The notes: generated from the sequence alone by a model not told the origin. DNA of 64,000 bases from Halobacillus alkaliphilus (GCF_900113125.1 NZ_FOOG01000002.1:161948-225947), one strand, 5' to 3'. Numbered from the stretch's first letter, positions 9,770 to 19,031 are shown. A program made the numbers and translations.

Positions 9770-9941
9770 ATAAACACTCTTTTCTAAAATTTATATTAAT
9801 TTGGGATACTTACTTAAGTTTTCCTCTAAAATATATTCCTATAAGTATTTAATTTGATTTTTAACTTTTAGTTTAATATTTATTATTATATAAATACACA
9901 CCATTCACAAGATAGCAGTCAAACACATAGATTACGGATTC

Positions 9942-10847
9942 TTATTTACGGGAAGGAGGTAGAATAAACTGATCTCCCAAGACAAAATCAAATTCATCAG
10001 GGATAAACCGTGTATAACCACTTGCATTATAAAAAGTCATTTCACCAAATGTTATCTTTCCATCAACATTATAAAAATCCACACGAACATGTGGAAAGTC
10101 CTTAGATAATATCTCAGCTATTTCCACCATTTTATTAAAGTTAAGTGGCCTAGGTATCTCTCTATTTATCTTTCCAAAATCTGCTCTTCTATAAGGTAAT
10201 TGACGGAATTCCCTATCAAAAAAACCTAGTTTTCCATCTTCATGATTATCTGTATAATCTATCATCGTATATAAGCAATACACATTTCCGTTAAAACAAA
10301 AGAACTTATAGTCCGGTAAATCATTATTTATATCTCTCTCCAAAAGTTTTTCAACAATAATTTTACGTTCGCAATTGTAGTAACCCCATTCTCTTCCATA
10401 GCTCTTACTACTTCTATTCATCCACTCATTTAATTGCATTTTCACTTTACTTTCACTTATTTTATATTTGTCTGATACAAATATATTTGTACCAGATCCT
10501 GTGGTCACTTTTATAGCGAAAGAATCAGGTAATTCTTTAAAATTGATATCGTCTACTCTATCATAAACTGCAAATATTTCATTTAAATATTTGCCTAGTC
10601 CTTTACTTTCTACATAGTTGCGAACAGTGTACTTATCTGAACAAAGAGTAATTAGAGGATCATGATATTTCAATTTATACCACTGCAGTTTTTCAGTATA
10701 CCGTTTTGGTTTTTTTAGGTTGAGTTTATTCCCTGTTTTAATACGGTACTGAATTTTCACCATAACTTTATCCGGAATAAATTCAAAAAAATCCAATAAT
10801 TTATACCTAGTTTTTGGATTTTTGATAATATTTTTATAAAAGTTCAT
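9942..10847 (-). CDS. TupA-like ATP-grasp protein
   Basis: About 301 aa, matching the TupA-like ATP-grasp family often found in capsule and teichuronopeptide loci. The segments LNLKKPKRYTEKLQWYKL, SDKYTVRNYVESKGL, FAIKVTTGSG and RVDFYNVDGKITFGEMTFYNASG are characteristic, and the last provides the metal/ATP ligands. Members are thought to attach amino acids or similar groups to polysaccharides, or to act as glycosyltransferases, so the precise reaction is open. The frame opens with TTG at 10859, but the ATG at 10847 with GGGTGA five bases upstream is the better start. Confidence 0.82.
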   Translation of the reverse strand: MNFYKNIIKNPKTRYKLLDFFEFIPDKVMVKIQYRIKTGNKLNLKKPKRYTEKLQWYKLKYHDPLITLCSDKYTVRNYVESKGLGKYLNEIFAVYDRVDDINFKELPDSFAIKVTTGSGTNIFVSDKYKISESKVKMQLNEWMNRSSKSYGREWGYYNCERKIIVEKLLERDINNDLPDYKFFCFNGNVYCLYTMIDYTDNHEDGKLGFFDREFRQLPYRRADFGKINREIPRPLNFNKMVEIAEILSKDFPHVRVDFYNVDGKITFGEMTFYNASGYTRFIPDEFDFVLGDQFILPPSRK

Positions 10848-10860
10848 TTTTTCACCCAAT

Positions 10861-11967
10861 TTACTTAATATCCATGATATCTAACATATGATTATTAACC
10901 TTATTAACTTCATAAAATTCTTTACATATCCTTAAACTTTCATTAGACATCTCTTTAACTTTAATAGGATATTCAATCAAAATTTTCATCTTTTCAGCTA
11001 GGTTTACACTATCTTTTGGTTGAATTAAAAAGCCATTTTTTTCGTTAATTACTGCATCTCGGCAACCCGGCCAGTCAGTTGTAATTACAGGTCTAGCCAT
11101 GGCCATAGCTTCCAATATAGTTCTTGGTAATCCCTCGCGATAATAAGTGGGGAGTACAAATACTGACGATTCCTTTAAGTAAGGAATTACATCCTTAGTC
11201 TCACCTGGGAATTCTATTGATCCGTCTTCAATGTATGGATTAATATCTTCAGGTGCTATAGCTCCAAGAGAGTTATCAAACCCTCCGACTAGAATAAATC
11301 TAGCGTTGGGGTATTTTTTTTTAACAATTCTTGCAGCATTTGCAAACTCAAATATGCCTTTTTCTTTTATTATTCTTGCTATCATCAAAAACACATGATT
11401 TTCAGGTAGTTCATTATTTTTAAATTTCTCCATGTTAACCCCTGAGCCATTGACTCTTACTGCTTTCTCTTTGGCAATATATTTTAAGTTAACTAACCTT
11501 TTCAAATCATCAGTGTTCTGAAAAATAACAGTATTGGTGGGTTTCAGAGCTCGTTTATATAGAAGTCCTGTGATTAATCTCACTGCTCTTGCTTTCATGC
11601 CAGTCGAGGCATAAACCCTCCCTAATCCTGTAATCATTGGATAGATTTTTTTCACTCCAACACTATGCGCAGCCATACTACTATAGATTACAGGTTTAAT
11701 AGTATAACTAAATACTAAATCCGGCTTTTCTTCTTTCATCACTTTTTTAAGTTCTTTGTAATATTTAATATCTCCGAGTGCACTAATATTATCTTTATTA
11801 AACGGTACTTCAATGAATTTTACTCCCAATGCTAGAACATCTTCAATATGATCTTTGTTAGGACCGATTGCTATTACTTCATGTCCTTTTGATATCATTT
11901 TCTTAATAAGGTCACCTCTAAAATTATAGAGAGTTTTATTTTTCGGCGATATTACCATTATTTTCAT
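10861..11967 (-). CDS. Glycosyltransferase family 4 (PglA/CapJ-like)
   Basis: GT-B transferase of 368 aa starting MKIMVISPKNKTLYNFRGDL. KPDLVFSYTIKPVIYSSMAA and ITGLGRVYAS identify the group that adds hexosamines onto lipid-linked deoxyaminosugars (PglA-like and CapJ/EpsD-like enzymes). The C-terminal site is LPTYYREGLPRTILEAMAMARPVI. In this position it could transfer the second sugar onto the initiating residue, but this is inference. It is followed closely by the ATP-grasp gene. Confidence 0.85.
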   Translation of the reverse strand: MKIMVISPKNKTLYNFRGDLIKKMISKGHEVIAIGPNKDHIEDVLALGVKFIEVPFNKDNISALGDIKYYKELKKVMKEEKPDLVFSYTIKPVIYSSMAAHSVGVKKIYPMITGLGRVYASTGMKARAVRLITGLLYKRALKPTNTVIFQNTDDLKRLVNLKYIAKEKAVRVNGSGVNMEKFKNNELPENHVFLMIARIIKEKGIFEFANAARIVKKKYPNARFILVGGFDNSLGAIAPEDINPYIEDGSIEFPGETKDVIPYLKESSVFVLPTYYREGLPRTILEAMAMARPVITTDWPGCRDAVINEKNGFLIQPKDSVNLAEKMKILIEYPIKVKEMSNESLRICKEFYEVNKVNNHMLDIMDIK

Positions 11968-11981
11968 ATTTTTCCCTCATT

Positions 11982-12938
11982 TTACAACTTATTCGGTATC
12001 GTTATACTATTTAAGTTTTCTTTTATTGTTGTAAACATTCTTTCCATAACATTATCAGATATAAATGAATTATGTGGAGTAACAAAGACTTTTTCGTTTT
12101 CCCACAAAATACTACTTTCTTGTAACGGTTCCTCTTCAAATACATCTAAAGATACACCTGAAAATTTTCCATTTTGAATCGAATCCATTAGTGCTAACTC
12201 ATTAATGATTCCTCCTCGGGAGAGATTGATAAGTACACTATTTTCTTTCATAAAAGTTATTCTATTAGCATCAAACAAATAATGAGTTTCGCTTGTAAGT
12301 GGCAGAGTTAGAATTACAATGTCACTTTTACTTAAAACATTATTTAAATCGTAGTTTAAATAGTATTCATCAATAAAATGAGAATGCTTTATCGTTCTTC
12401 CCACGGCTAAGACTTTTACACCAAACACTTTAAGTCGCTTTGCAATTTCATTACCAACATCTCCTAAACCTATTATAGCTGCCGTTTTCCCATACAGTTC
12501 TAATAAGTCTCGTTGCTTTATCCATTCCTTATTATATTGCTGTTTATAGAAATCCTTACTTTTTTTATAGATCTCTAAGATTTTCAGAATTGCCCATTCA
12601 GCCATTGGAATACTATAAACCCCCTTAGCATTAAAAAGTTTAATATCCATTTCTTTTATATAATCAAGAGGGATTCTATCTAAACCGGCACTAGTTAACT
12701 GAACAAATTTCAGATTTTTAAATTCAGATATATCATTGTACAAAAATAAACTATTGCAGATTACACCATGAATATTGCTTACATCTATTTGTAGTGGCTC
12801 CCGTTCTTCTTGTACATGTATAATTTCAAAACCCATTGACTCTAATTCTCTAACTTGAGCATTTGTATAATTATAGGCGCCCGTGATTAAAAGGTTAATA
12901 TTCCGCACCCCCGGTAACATTTCTGGATAGTTTATCAT
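11982..12938 (-). CDS. D-isomer-specific 2-hydroxyacid dehydrogenase
   Basis: NAD-dependent enzyme of 318 aa interconverting a 2-keto acid and a D-2-hydroxy acid. The nucleotide fold is GLGDVGNEIAKRL, the substrate arginine lies in LSRGGIINE, the glutamate is in DVFEEEPLQ and the catalytic histidine is in FVTPHNSF. The start region overlaps the end of the acyltransferase gene by 44 bases and no strong ribosome site was seen, so translation is probably coupled. Its presence with an HpcH/HpaI aldolase in a polysaccharide operon is unusual and suggests an acid decoration or precursor made within the locus. Its substrate is unknown. Confidence 0.85.
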   Translation of the reverse strand: MINYPEMLPGVRNINLLITGAYNYTNAQVRELESMGFEIIHVQEEREPLQIDVSNIHGVICNSLFLYNDISEFKNLKFVQLTSAGLDRIPLDYIKEMDIKLFNAKGVYSIPMAEWAILKILEIYKKSKDFYKQQYNKEWIKQRDLLELYGKTAAIIGLGDVGNEIAKRLKVFGVKVLAVGRTIKHSHFIDEYYLNYDLNNVLSKSDIVILTLPLTSETHYLFDANRITFMKENSVLINLSRGGIINELALMDSIQNGKFSGVSLDVFEEEPLQESSILWENEKVFVTPHNSFISDNVMERMFTTIKENLNSITIPNKL

Positions 12939-13878
12939 ATCTAGTTACGTCCAAAATATTGCTTACCTTTGATCCAATAATATGAAGTAAGTATGCTGCA
13001 ATTATTATAATCGCTGTAATTAACACCCAATTTAAAGGAAATACTATGTGATCCAGTCTAGGAATAATCACGTATTGCACTAAATAAATTTCTAGAGTAA
13101 TCTTAGCTAGAAAATTAATCGAGTTTTTTATTTTTAATGGTAGCATCTCTAAAGAGCTATCAATTCCAGAAAAGCATCTAAAGAGGTAATAAAGCACAAA
13201 AAATAACACTATTTGATTTGATATTTGATAAGGACTCATGTATTCAAAATGTACAAATGCTAATTTTGATACAAAATACAAACTAATTAATACAAGAAGT
13301 AATAACCAGTTGATGTAATAGTTATAGTTCATATATTTAGATTTTTTAATTCTAAAATAAGCTCCTAGTAGCATTGATTGAAAAAACAGAAACCGTACCA
13401 TTGGTTCTCGAACAGTATCAATATGATAAAAAGATTTATCATAGAAGAAAACGTAAATTACTATCTGTATTAAAAAGATCACTAACATAACTAGAGGAAT
13501 ATTATTTTTTAATTTTTTATTATTGATGACCAAATAATAAGGAACATATAACAATACAATAGACGCAATAAAATGGTAGTATGTAGGAAATAAAAAGTAC
13601 TCACTTATAGACCATCCATCAAACTTATAAAAGCCCAGTCCTATATAGATTAAAGTTATTATCCAAATTGTCGGATAAACTCTTATTAGCCTTTTCCAAT
13701 ACCATTTGGAAAATGAATATTTTAAATTAACTAAAACGAACCCCGCTACTGCAAAGAATAAAACATCACCAAGTAAGCCCCCATTAGCAATTAAGTCTGT
13801 TGGATATACTCCTGAGTAATGAGCGTTGGTAATTAAGATAGCAGCTAAAGCTTTCATTACTGTAATGAAAAAAATCAT
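12895..13878 (-). CDS. Acyltransferase family 3 membrane protein
   Basis: A 327-aa protein with about ten hydrophobic segments. It begins MIFFITVMKALAAILITNAHYSGVYP, the usual start of acyltransferase-3 proteins, and contains the basic motif FSKWYWKRLIRVYPTIW. Members transfer acetyl or succinyl groups to sugars on the outer face of the membrane. It probably O-acylates the polysaccharide repeat unit. The typical first histidine is present in the first helix (NAHYSG). Its 3' end overlaps the dehydrogenase start. Confidence 0.85.
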   Translation of the reverse strand: MIFFITVMKALAAILITNAHYSGVYPTDLIANGGLLGDVLFFAVAGFVLVNLKYSFSKWYWKRLIRVYPTIWIITLIYIGLGFYKFDGWSISEYFLFPTYYHFIASIVLLYVPYYLVINNKKLKNNIPLVMLVIFLIQIVIYVFFYDKSFYHIDTVREPMVRFLFFQSMLLGAYFRIKKSKYMNYNYYINWLLLLVLISLYFVSKLAFVHFEYMSPYQISNQIVLFFVLYYLFRCFSGIDSSLEMLPLKIKNSINFLAKITLEIYLVQYVIIPRLDHIVFPLNWVLITAIIIIAAYLLHIIGSKVSNILDVTRYDKLSRNVTGGAEY

Positions 13879-13880
13879 AA

Positions 13881-14723
13881 TTAAACTCCCACTTTATTTT
13901 TCTCGATACCATTAACTATACTTTCTACTTTTTCTTTGACTGTTTTACGGTTCACTTCAAAGAATCTCTTGTTAGAGTTTAACAGAATCTTCTCGTAATT
14001 CCTTATATCCTTCACTCCACTATTGAATAATGACTCAATTTGAGGACCAGTTGCCTTAAAATTACTAGTATTACAGAAGCTTCTAGACAAAATAACCATG
14101 CTTGATCCTAAGCGATAATGTTCTGCAATTATATTCTCTGCTGATAAAGCACCTTGCCCAAGCTTTGCGATCCCTCCAAATCCATAAGGGATGCTTTTTT
14201 CTTTTATCCTATTGCAAAGTCTCTCAACTGTTCCATCAACTAATAGTTCAAACATAAAATATTTACGATAGCCTATATGAAGATCATTTAAACCTATGTG
14301 AATATAGTCTATCCCCTCTACTTCCAAAATTGAATCAATGTTTTCTACAGCCTCAGGGGTTTCTAGAAGAAGACAAGTCTTAGCTCTATCATTTACATGA
14401 CTAATAAAATCTTTAACTTCTTTGTTTGTTTTAAACATTGGTAGCATTACAATGTCAGCTCCACCGCTAACAACTTCATCTATCTCACTTTTAGAATTTT
14501 CATTGATTGGATTAACCCTTACAAGTAATTCTGAGTTATTAAGTACTGGTTTAATCTCTTTTATATCCTCAATACTATGTCGTGAAATTACAGTGTCTAA
14601 TTTACCTTGACGTTCTTCCTTTCCATTAATCTCAAGATCAAGAAATATCCAATCCACTCCACTTTCATCAGCTATTTGAGCTACTTTTTCTTCATTTGTT
14701 ATATACATTAGCTTTAGTGACAT
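13881..14723 (-). CDS. HpcH/HpaI-family aldolase
   Basis: A TIM-barrel class II pyruvate-type aldolase or lyase of about 280 aa. The N-terminus is MSLKLMYITNEEKVAQIADESGVDWIFLDLE. The metal ligands are expected in LLLETPEAVENID (Glu) and HIGLNDLHIGY (Asp), both conserved. The frame extends to 14768, but the ATG at 14723 has GGAGGTC just ahead. The family makes or cleaves 2-keto-3-deoxy acids using pyruvate. In this operon, next to an acyltransferase and a 2-hydroxyacid dehydrogenase, it may build an acidic substituent. That role is inference. Confidence 0.83.
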   Translation of the reverse strand: MSLKLMYITNEEKVAQIADESGVDWIFLDLEINGKEERQGKLDTVISRHSIEDIKEIKPVLNNSELLVRVNPINENSKSEIDEVVSGGADIVMLPMFKTNKEVKDFISHVNDRAKTCLLLETPEAVENIDSILEVEGIDYIHIGLNDLHIGYRKYFMFELLVDGTVERLCNRIKEKSIPYGFGGIAKLGQGALSAENIIAEHYRLGSSMVILSRSFCNTSNFKATGPQIESLFNSGVKDIRNYEKILLNSNKRFFEVNRKTVKEKVESIVNGIEKNKVGV

Positions 14724-14736
14724 TATTGACCTCCAT

Positions 14737-15345
14737 TTATTTGTTATATTTTTTTTGTACTGTTTCACCTGTATTTATGTTGTCTTTCATAAATACAACT
14801 TTAGCAACAGTTTTTAAGAAAATTCTGCAATCAAAATAAAGTGAACAACTTGTTGAATATTCCACATCGTATTTAATCCTTTCATTCCAAGGCAATCCTT
14901 TTCTACCATTAATTTGAGCCCACCCTGTAACTCCTGGTCTCACTTCAAATCTTTTTTTTTGTTTTTCTGTGTAATCCTCAAGAGGCCAAGGGTGGTATGT
15001 TAGAGTTGGACGAGGTCCAATCATTGACATTTCACCTTTTAAAATATTGATGAATTGGGGGAATTCATCAATACTTGTCTTTCTAATAAACCTACCAACT
15101 CTAGTAACTCTCATATCACCCTTTGTTTCATAAACTCCTTTTTCTTCTGCACCTACGCACATTGAACGAAATTTATACAGTTTAAATACTTTACCATTCA
15201 AACCAAGACGCTCTTGTTTAAAAAAGACTGGTCCCTTCGAATCTAACTTAATAGCAATAGCTACTAAAATTAAAAGTGGAGAGAGAACTATTATTCCTAA
15301 TAGCGAAAAAACTTTATCTAATAAATTTTTAACATTTATATACAT
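14737..15345 (-). CDS. Polyprenyl-phosphate sugar-1-phosphate transferase (initiating phosphoglycosyl transferase)
   Basis: A monotopic phosphoglycosyl transferase of 202 aa (WcaJ/PglC/EpsL/CapM type) that places the first sugar phosphate on undecaprenyl phosphate. One N-terminal re-entrant hydrophobic helix carries SPLLILVAIAIKLDSKGPVFF. Then come QERLGLNGKVFKLYKFRSM, RKTSIDEFPQFINILKGEMS with the catalytic Asp-Glu, and MIGPRPTL and RPGVTGWAQINGR. It follows the 4,6-dehydratase gene after a pseudogene-bearing spacer, and that enzyme may supply its donor. GAGGAGG lies about 15 bases upstream of the start. Confidence 0.9.
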   Translation of the reverse strand: MYINVKNLLDKVFSLLGIIVLSPLLILVAIAIKLDSKGPVFFKQERLGLNGKVFKLYKFRSMCVGAEEKGVYETKGDMRVTRVGRFIRKTSIDEFPQFINILKGEMSMIGPRPTLTYHPWPLEDYTEKQKKRFEVRPGVTGWAQINGRKGLPWNERIKYDVEYSTSCSLYFDCRIFLKTVAKVVFMKDNINTGETVQKKYNK

Positions 15346-15539
15346 TTTTATTTCTTTGCCTCCTCAATAGCATACACCACTTAAATATACCTAAATCAAC
15401 TTTTTACAAGTGGTTTATTATCTATAAGATCAACCACTTTTTCCTTTAAACTTACAGAAGATATTAACTCTACTTCACTATATAAGTAACTCTTGAATAG
15501 GCACATTATTATCTTTTCCTACTTAATCTTAGGATAAAT

Positions 15540-15925
15540 TTGTTCAGAGTGTACCCCGTCATTACCCGAAGACGAAAACTCTTTATAAATTTTTCAGTTC
15601 TAACCCCCCTTAAAATGCAAAGGAAACTTTGCCTCAAAACCCAGATAGTGAGATCAGATTCTTTGCCACACCCATCATTTTCACGGGCTCCCCAATATCT
15701 AACACAAAAACCTCTCTACCACGTGCGAATGCTCCAGCTTGCACCACTAGTCTTGACTTGAATCTTTATTGTCATGAAGTATCTTTTCATTTAGGGGTGC
15801 GTCACTGTAACGGGGCCACTATTAACAATTTGGTTGTTACACAATGGAATTACGCTCCCTCGGCTTGCATGTACATTACCAAATCTAATCGCAACAAACT
15901 TTATCTTACTTCTCCTATTTAATTA
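15540..15925 (-). pseudogene. Decayed 3' fragment of a CapD/EpsC-like 4,6-dehydratase gene
   Basis: This stretch aligns by eye with codons near the end of the intact dehydratase gene just downstream on the + coordinate (about 16170-16560). On the minus strand one frame still reads QAGAFARGREVFVLDIGEP and then VAKNLISLSG, against QAGALARGGEVFVLDMGEP and AKNLIHLSG in the intact gene. Other parts match at DNA level but are broken by frame changes and stops, and the N-terminal and central parts of the gene are absent. It is a diverged paralogue remnant, not a recent duplication. It sits exactly where the AT-rich cassette meets the more ordinary sequence. Confidence 0.8.
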
Positions 15926-15977
15926 CATTAATTCGTGGGTACTTCGTTTACTTTCAATTTGTCTCCCAATGTTCTCT

Positions 15978-17843
15978 CTAATTCACATGTTCGAGAATCG
16001 GTGCATTATTCGGTAAACGGTTGTTCGCTAAGTCAATCGCATATTCTTTCAGATCATCCACCTTAATCTCTAAATGGTGATCAACTAAATATTGAACTAA
16101 TTGATATTCAAACTCCACTGTCTTCCCAATGAAGATCTTCGGAAAGACTGGCTTCTTATTCACTTCTTTATCACTGAGAAGCTCTTCATACATTTTCTCA
16201 CCCGGACGAATTCCATTGAATTGAATTGGAATCTGTTCTTCAGTAAACCCAGAAAGATGAATCAAGTTTTTCGCAAGATCTACAATCCTCACCGGTTCAC
16301 CCATATCAAGAACAAAAACTTCGCCACCTCGAGCCAATGCTCCTGCTTGAAGCACTAATCGTGAAGCTTCCGGAATAGTCATAAAATATCTCGTCATATC
16401 AGGATGAGTAACTGTAACAGGACCGCCAGCAGCAATCTGCTTCTTAAACAATGGAATCACACTGCCACGACTGCCGAGTACATTCCCAAATCGAACCGCA
16501 ACAAATTTCGTATGGCTTTTCTTACTTATATTCTGAACAACCATTTCAGCAATCCGCTTCGTCGCTCCCATTACATTCGGAGGGTTGACAGCTTTATCCG
16601 TGGAAACAAGCACAAAAGCTTTCACGCCTGCATAATGCGCTGCTTCAGCAACATTCTTCGTTCCAATGACGTTATTCTTAACCGCCTCTTTCGGATTTAC
16701 TTCCATCAGAGGCACATGTTTGTGAGCAGCAGCATGATAAATATAAGAAGGGGCGTAATCCTGAACCACTTGAAAGATACGCTCAAGGTCTTGAACATCA
16801 GCAATAACGGTTACAAGTTCAGTATCCAAGTCTAGTTGTTTGAGTTCCATATGTATTGTATAGATACTGTTTTCCCCATGCCCTAATAAGATCAGTTGTT
16901 TTGGACCGAATTTCACAAGCTGTCGGCAAATTTCTGAGCCGATACTTCCTCCAGCCCCTGTGACCATAACGGTTCTTCCTTTTATTTCGGATTGGATCGA
17001 GTTAATATCAAGGTCCACTGGTTCACGGCCTAATAAATCTTCAATTTGCACGTCACGGATCTGATTAACCGATACATTGCCAAGGGCGATATCTTCAATC
17101 ATCGGAAGAGTTTGTATGTTGGATACTACGCTTTTCGCATCTTTAATGATTTCTTTAATCCTTGATTGTTTAATAGAAGGCATAGCTATGACTATATGGT
17201 TAACTTTATGCTTATTAACCACTTCTTTTAGATGTTTGCTGCTTCCTAAGACAGGCAGACCAGAAATACTTAGGTGATGCATTGTAAAATCATCATCTAT
17301 GAACCCTACTATATTCGTGTTAATATCCTTTGAACCTTTCATTTGCCTAGCTAACATACGTCCCGCTGAACCAGCACCTACAATCAAGGTCTGTTTCATA
17401 TTAGGGTTATTTTTCACCAATCGAGCCTTTTTACCTTTCGGATTAAAAGTGAGTCCGTATGTTTTATAATAACGCCAAGCAAACCGCACTCCACCAATGA
17501 GTAAAACGTGTAACATCCATGTAATTGCTAAGGCTCGCTCGTAAACCACGCTAAAAGCCACGAATTGAACTAAAGCTGCACTTAGTATAGATAAACTAAC
17601 CACTACGATGATTCCAATTAATTCTTCCATACTGGCATAGCGCCATTTCTTTTTATACATCCCTAACACCGCAGAGAACAAATGATGTGTTAATAGCAAG
17701 ATAATAGCTGAAACTAGCATAATACGATCAAATACTGCTACATAGGGATTTAAGAAGAAATGGGACATGTAAATGGAAAAGGAAACAATGATGGAATCAA
17801 TAAGTATTAATAAAATAAGTCTTTTCCTTTGAGAAGCAAACAT
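15978..17843 (-). CDS. Membrane-bound nucleoside-diphosphate-sugar 4,6-dehydratase (CapD/EpsC/PglF family)
   Basis: A 621-aa protein with four N-terminal membrane helices (about residues 8-120), then a CoA-binding-like Rossmann domain (LIVGAGSAGRMLARQM, about 150-260), then the catalytic SDR domain. The SDR domain shows MVTGAGGSIGSEICRQLV (about 289-306), HAAAHKHVPLMEVNP and VSTDKAVNPPNVMGATKR. It dehydrates UDP-GlcNAc to the 4-keto-6-deoxy sugar, usually the precursor of the initiating sugar such as UDP-bacillosamine or FucNAc. It is the first gene of the biosynthetic operon, behind its own promoter and downstream of the capABC terminator. GC content is higher than in the cassette to its left. 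Confidence 0.9.
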   Translation of the reverse strand: MFASQRKRLILLILIDSIIVSFSIYMSHFFLNPYVAVFDRIMLVSAIILLLTHHLFSAVLGMYKKKWRYASMEELIGIIVVVSLSILSAALVQFVAFSVVYERALAITWMLHVLLIGGVRFAWRYYKTYGLTFNPKGKKARLVKNNPNMKQTLIVGAGSAGRMLARQMKGSKDINTNIVGFIDDDFTMHHLSISGLPVLGSSKHLKEVVNKHKVNHIVIAMPSIKQSRIKEIIKDAKSVVSNIQTLPMIEDIALGNVSVNQIRDVQIEDLLGREPVDLDINSIQSEIKGRTVMVTGAGGSIGSEICRQLVKFGPKQLILLGHGENSIYTIHMELKQLDLDTELVTVIADVQDLERIFQVVQDYAPSYIYHAAAHKHVPLMEVNPKEAVKNNVIGTKNVAEAAHYAGVKAFVLVSTDKAVNPPNVMGATKRIAEMVVQNISKKSHTKFVAVRFGNVLGSRGSVIPLFKKQIAAGGPVTVTHPDMTRYFMTIPEASRLVLQAGALARGGEVFVLDMGEPVRIVDLAKNLIHLSGFTEEQIPIQFNGIRPGEKMYEELLSDKEVNKKPVFPKIFIGKTVEFEYQLVQYLVDHHLEIKVDDLKEYAIDLANNRLPNNAPILEHVN

Positions 17844-17996
17844 TTCTATTATCCTCTCCTAATCAAAACGTGGTTAATCCCTTACTAAATAGTAATGAGA
17901 TTTTATAAAAGCTTGAAAAAATACACACAAACCTTTATTTCTGTGTAGTAACAATTTACTAGTATGAGTATTTAATATAACTTTATAACATTGTTT

Positions 17997-18025
17997 ATTA
18001 TAACAGGTTTAGATTTCCGAATGAA
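17997..18025 (-). promoter_or_regulatory. Candidate sigma-A promoter of the polysaccharide biosynthesis operon
   Basis: On the minus strand the extended -10 TGTTATAAT (-10 at 17997-18002) is preceded at 17 bases by TTCATT (18020-18025), a weak -35. It lies about 150 bases upstream of the dehydratase start and just downstream of the capC terminator, as expected for a separate transcription unit. Confidence 0.5.
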
Positions 18026-18104
18026 GGGGAACAAGGGAATATTTTACACAATATTAATAGATTTTGGAATGTGTCTAATCATTTTTTATTATTGCGCTTT
18101 CACG

Positions 18105-18150
18105 AATAATAAAAAACAACTTCAGTCATAAAAATTGACTAGAAGTTGTT
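18105..18150 (-). terminator. Intrinsic terminator after capC
   Basis: Hairpin with arms AACAACTTCAGTCA and TGACTAGAAGTTGTT (one bulged base, 18115-18150). On the minus strand it is followed by a T6 run and more T/A. It separates the capABC regulatory genes from the biosynthesis operon. The rest of the 17844-18174 spacer holds only the promoter noted above. Confidence 0.8.
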
Positions 18151-18174
18151 AGTATTATTACGTTATTCAACTTT

Positions 18175-18942
18175 TTAGAATAGTCCAAAAGTCTTCTTCT
18201 TTTTCACGTGCTGCGGTGGATCCGAGGCTAATATTCCGTTTTCCAACAATTCTTCCGCATTCTCAGAAAGAAGATAGACCATATCCAGTCCAAATTCTTT
18301 CCTCACTTCACTATAAGCTTCAGTCATACAGAAGCCTCTACTTGAAGTATTGTGGGCATCAGAAGCTATGAGGTGAGCTAGGTTTGCTCCTAACAATTGC
18401 TTCGAGAATTTTTTAATCTTCTTTCCGAAATGACCGCATACACTACCGGCGGTGAGTTGAACGAAAGCTCCATTTTTAACCAGCGTGTAAAGCGTATCTG
18501 GATGTTCCATAATGTGTTTATTCCGTTCTGGGTGAACGATAATCGGATGATATCCTTCCACCTGTAAATCAAACAGTAACTTGCTAGTGTAGCGCGGGAC
18601 ACTGTCAGGCGGAAACTCTACGAATACAAATTTAGTGTCTACATTTAGCGATAATACCTCTTCACTTTTTATGCCTTCTAGCATCTCTCCGTGAATCCTT
18701 GTTTCCTGCCCTGGGAGGACTTTCAATTCAATTCCTCGTTCACTTAATTGCCGGTTTAATTCTCCAACTTGAATCAATATATCGTTTTTATAATTATTAT
18801 AGGTTCCATTCATATGGTGCGGCGTAGCAATGATGGTATCAATTCCATCCTCTACAGCTGCTTTAGCCATATCCATACTTTCTTCCATGGTCTGCGCTCC
18901 GTCGTCTACCCCCGGAAGAATGTGGCTATGAATATCGATCAT
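18175..18942 (-). CDS. capC: Tyrosine-protein phosphatase, PHP family (CapC/CpsB/YwqE)
   Basis: Manganese-dependent phosphatase of 255 aa that dephosphorylates the tyrosine cluster of the cognate BY-kinase. It starts MIDIHSHILPGVDDGAQ, supplying metal-binding His5 and His7. It also has IIATPHHMNGTY, VEFPPDSVPRY, HPERNKHI and ASDAHNTSSRG, the full set of PHP metal ligands. The start has GAGAGGAG eight bases ahead. Unlike many cps loci, it is separated from the kinase by a terminator and 190 bases containing its own promoter. Confidence 0.93.
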   Translation of the reverse strand: MIDIHSHILPGVDDGAQTMEESMDMAKAAVEDGIDTIIATPHHMNGTYNNYKNDILIQVGELNRQLSERGIELKVLPGQETRIHGEMLEGIKSEEVLSLNVDTKFVFVEFPPDSVPRYTSKLLFDLQVEGYHPIIVHPERNKHIMEHPDTLYTLVKNGAFVQLTAGSVCGHFGKKIKKFSKQLLGANLAHLIASDAHNTSSRGFCMTEAYSEVRKEFGLDMVYLLSENAEELLENGILASDPPQHVKKKKTFGLF

Positions 18943-19002
18943 ATGCCGGACTCCTCTCTCTGTTATATTCTTAGGTTATTAGTCTTATAAAATCTAATAT
19001 AG

Positions 19003-19031
19003 AGTATATCAGTTTAAGGTCTCGAATTGAA
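19003..19031 (-). promoter_or_regulatory. Candidate promoter for capC
   Basis: On the minus strand TTCAAT (19026-19031), a 17-base spacer and TATACT (19003-19008) with the extended -10 TGATATACT. It lies about 60 bases upstream of the capC start codon and downstream of the capB terminator. Confidence 0.55.

Noticed and set aside
15540..15922. Plus-strand open frames between the phosphoglycosyl transferase and dehydratase genes
   Set aside because: They are antisense readings of the dehydratase gene remnant on the minus strand.
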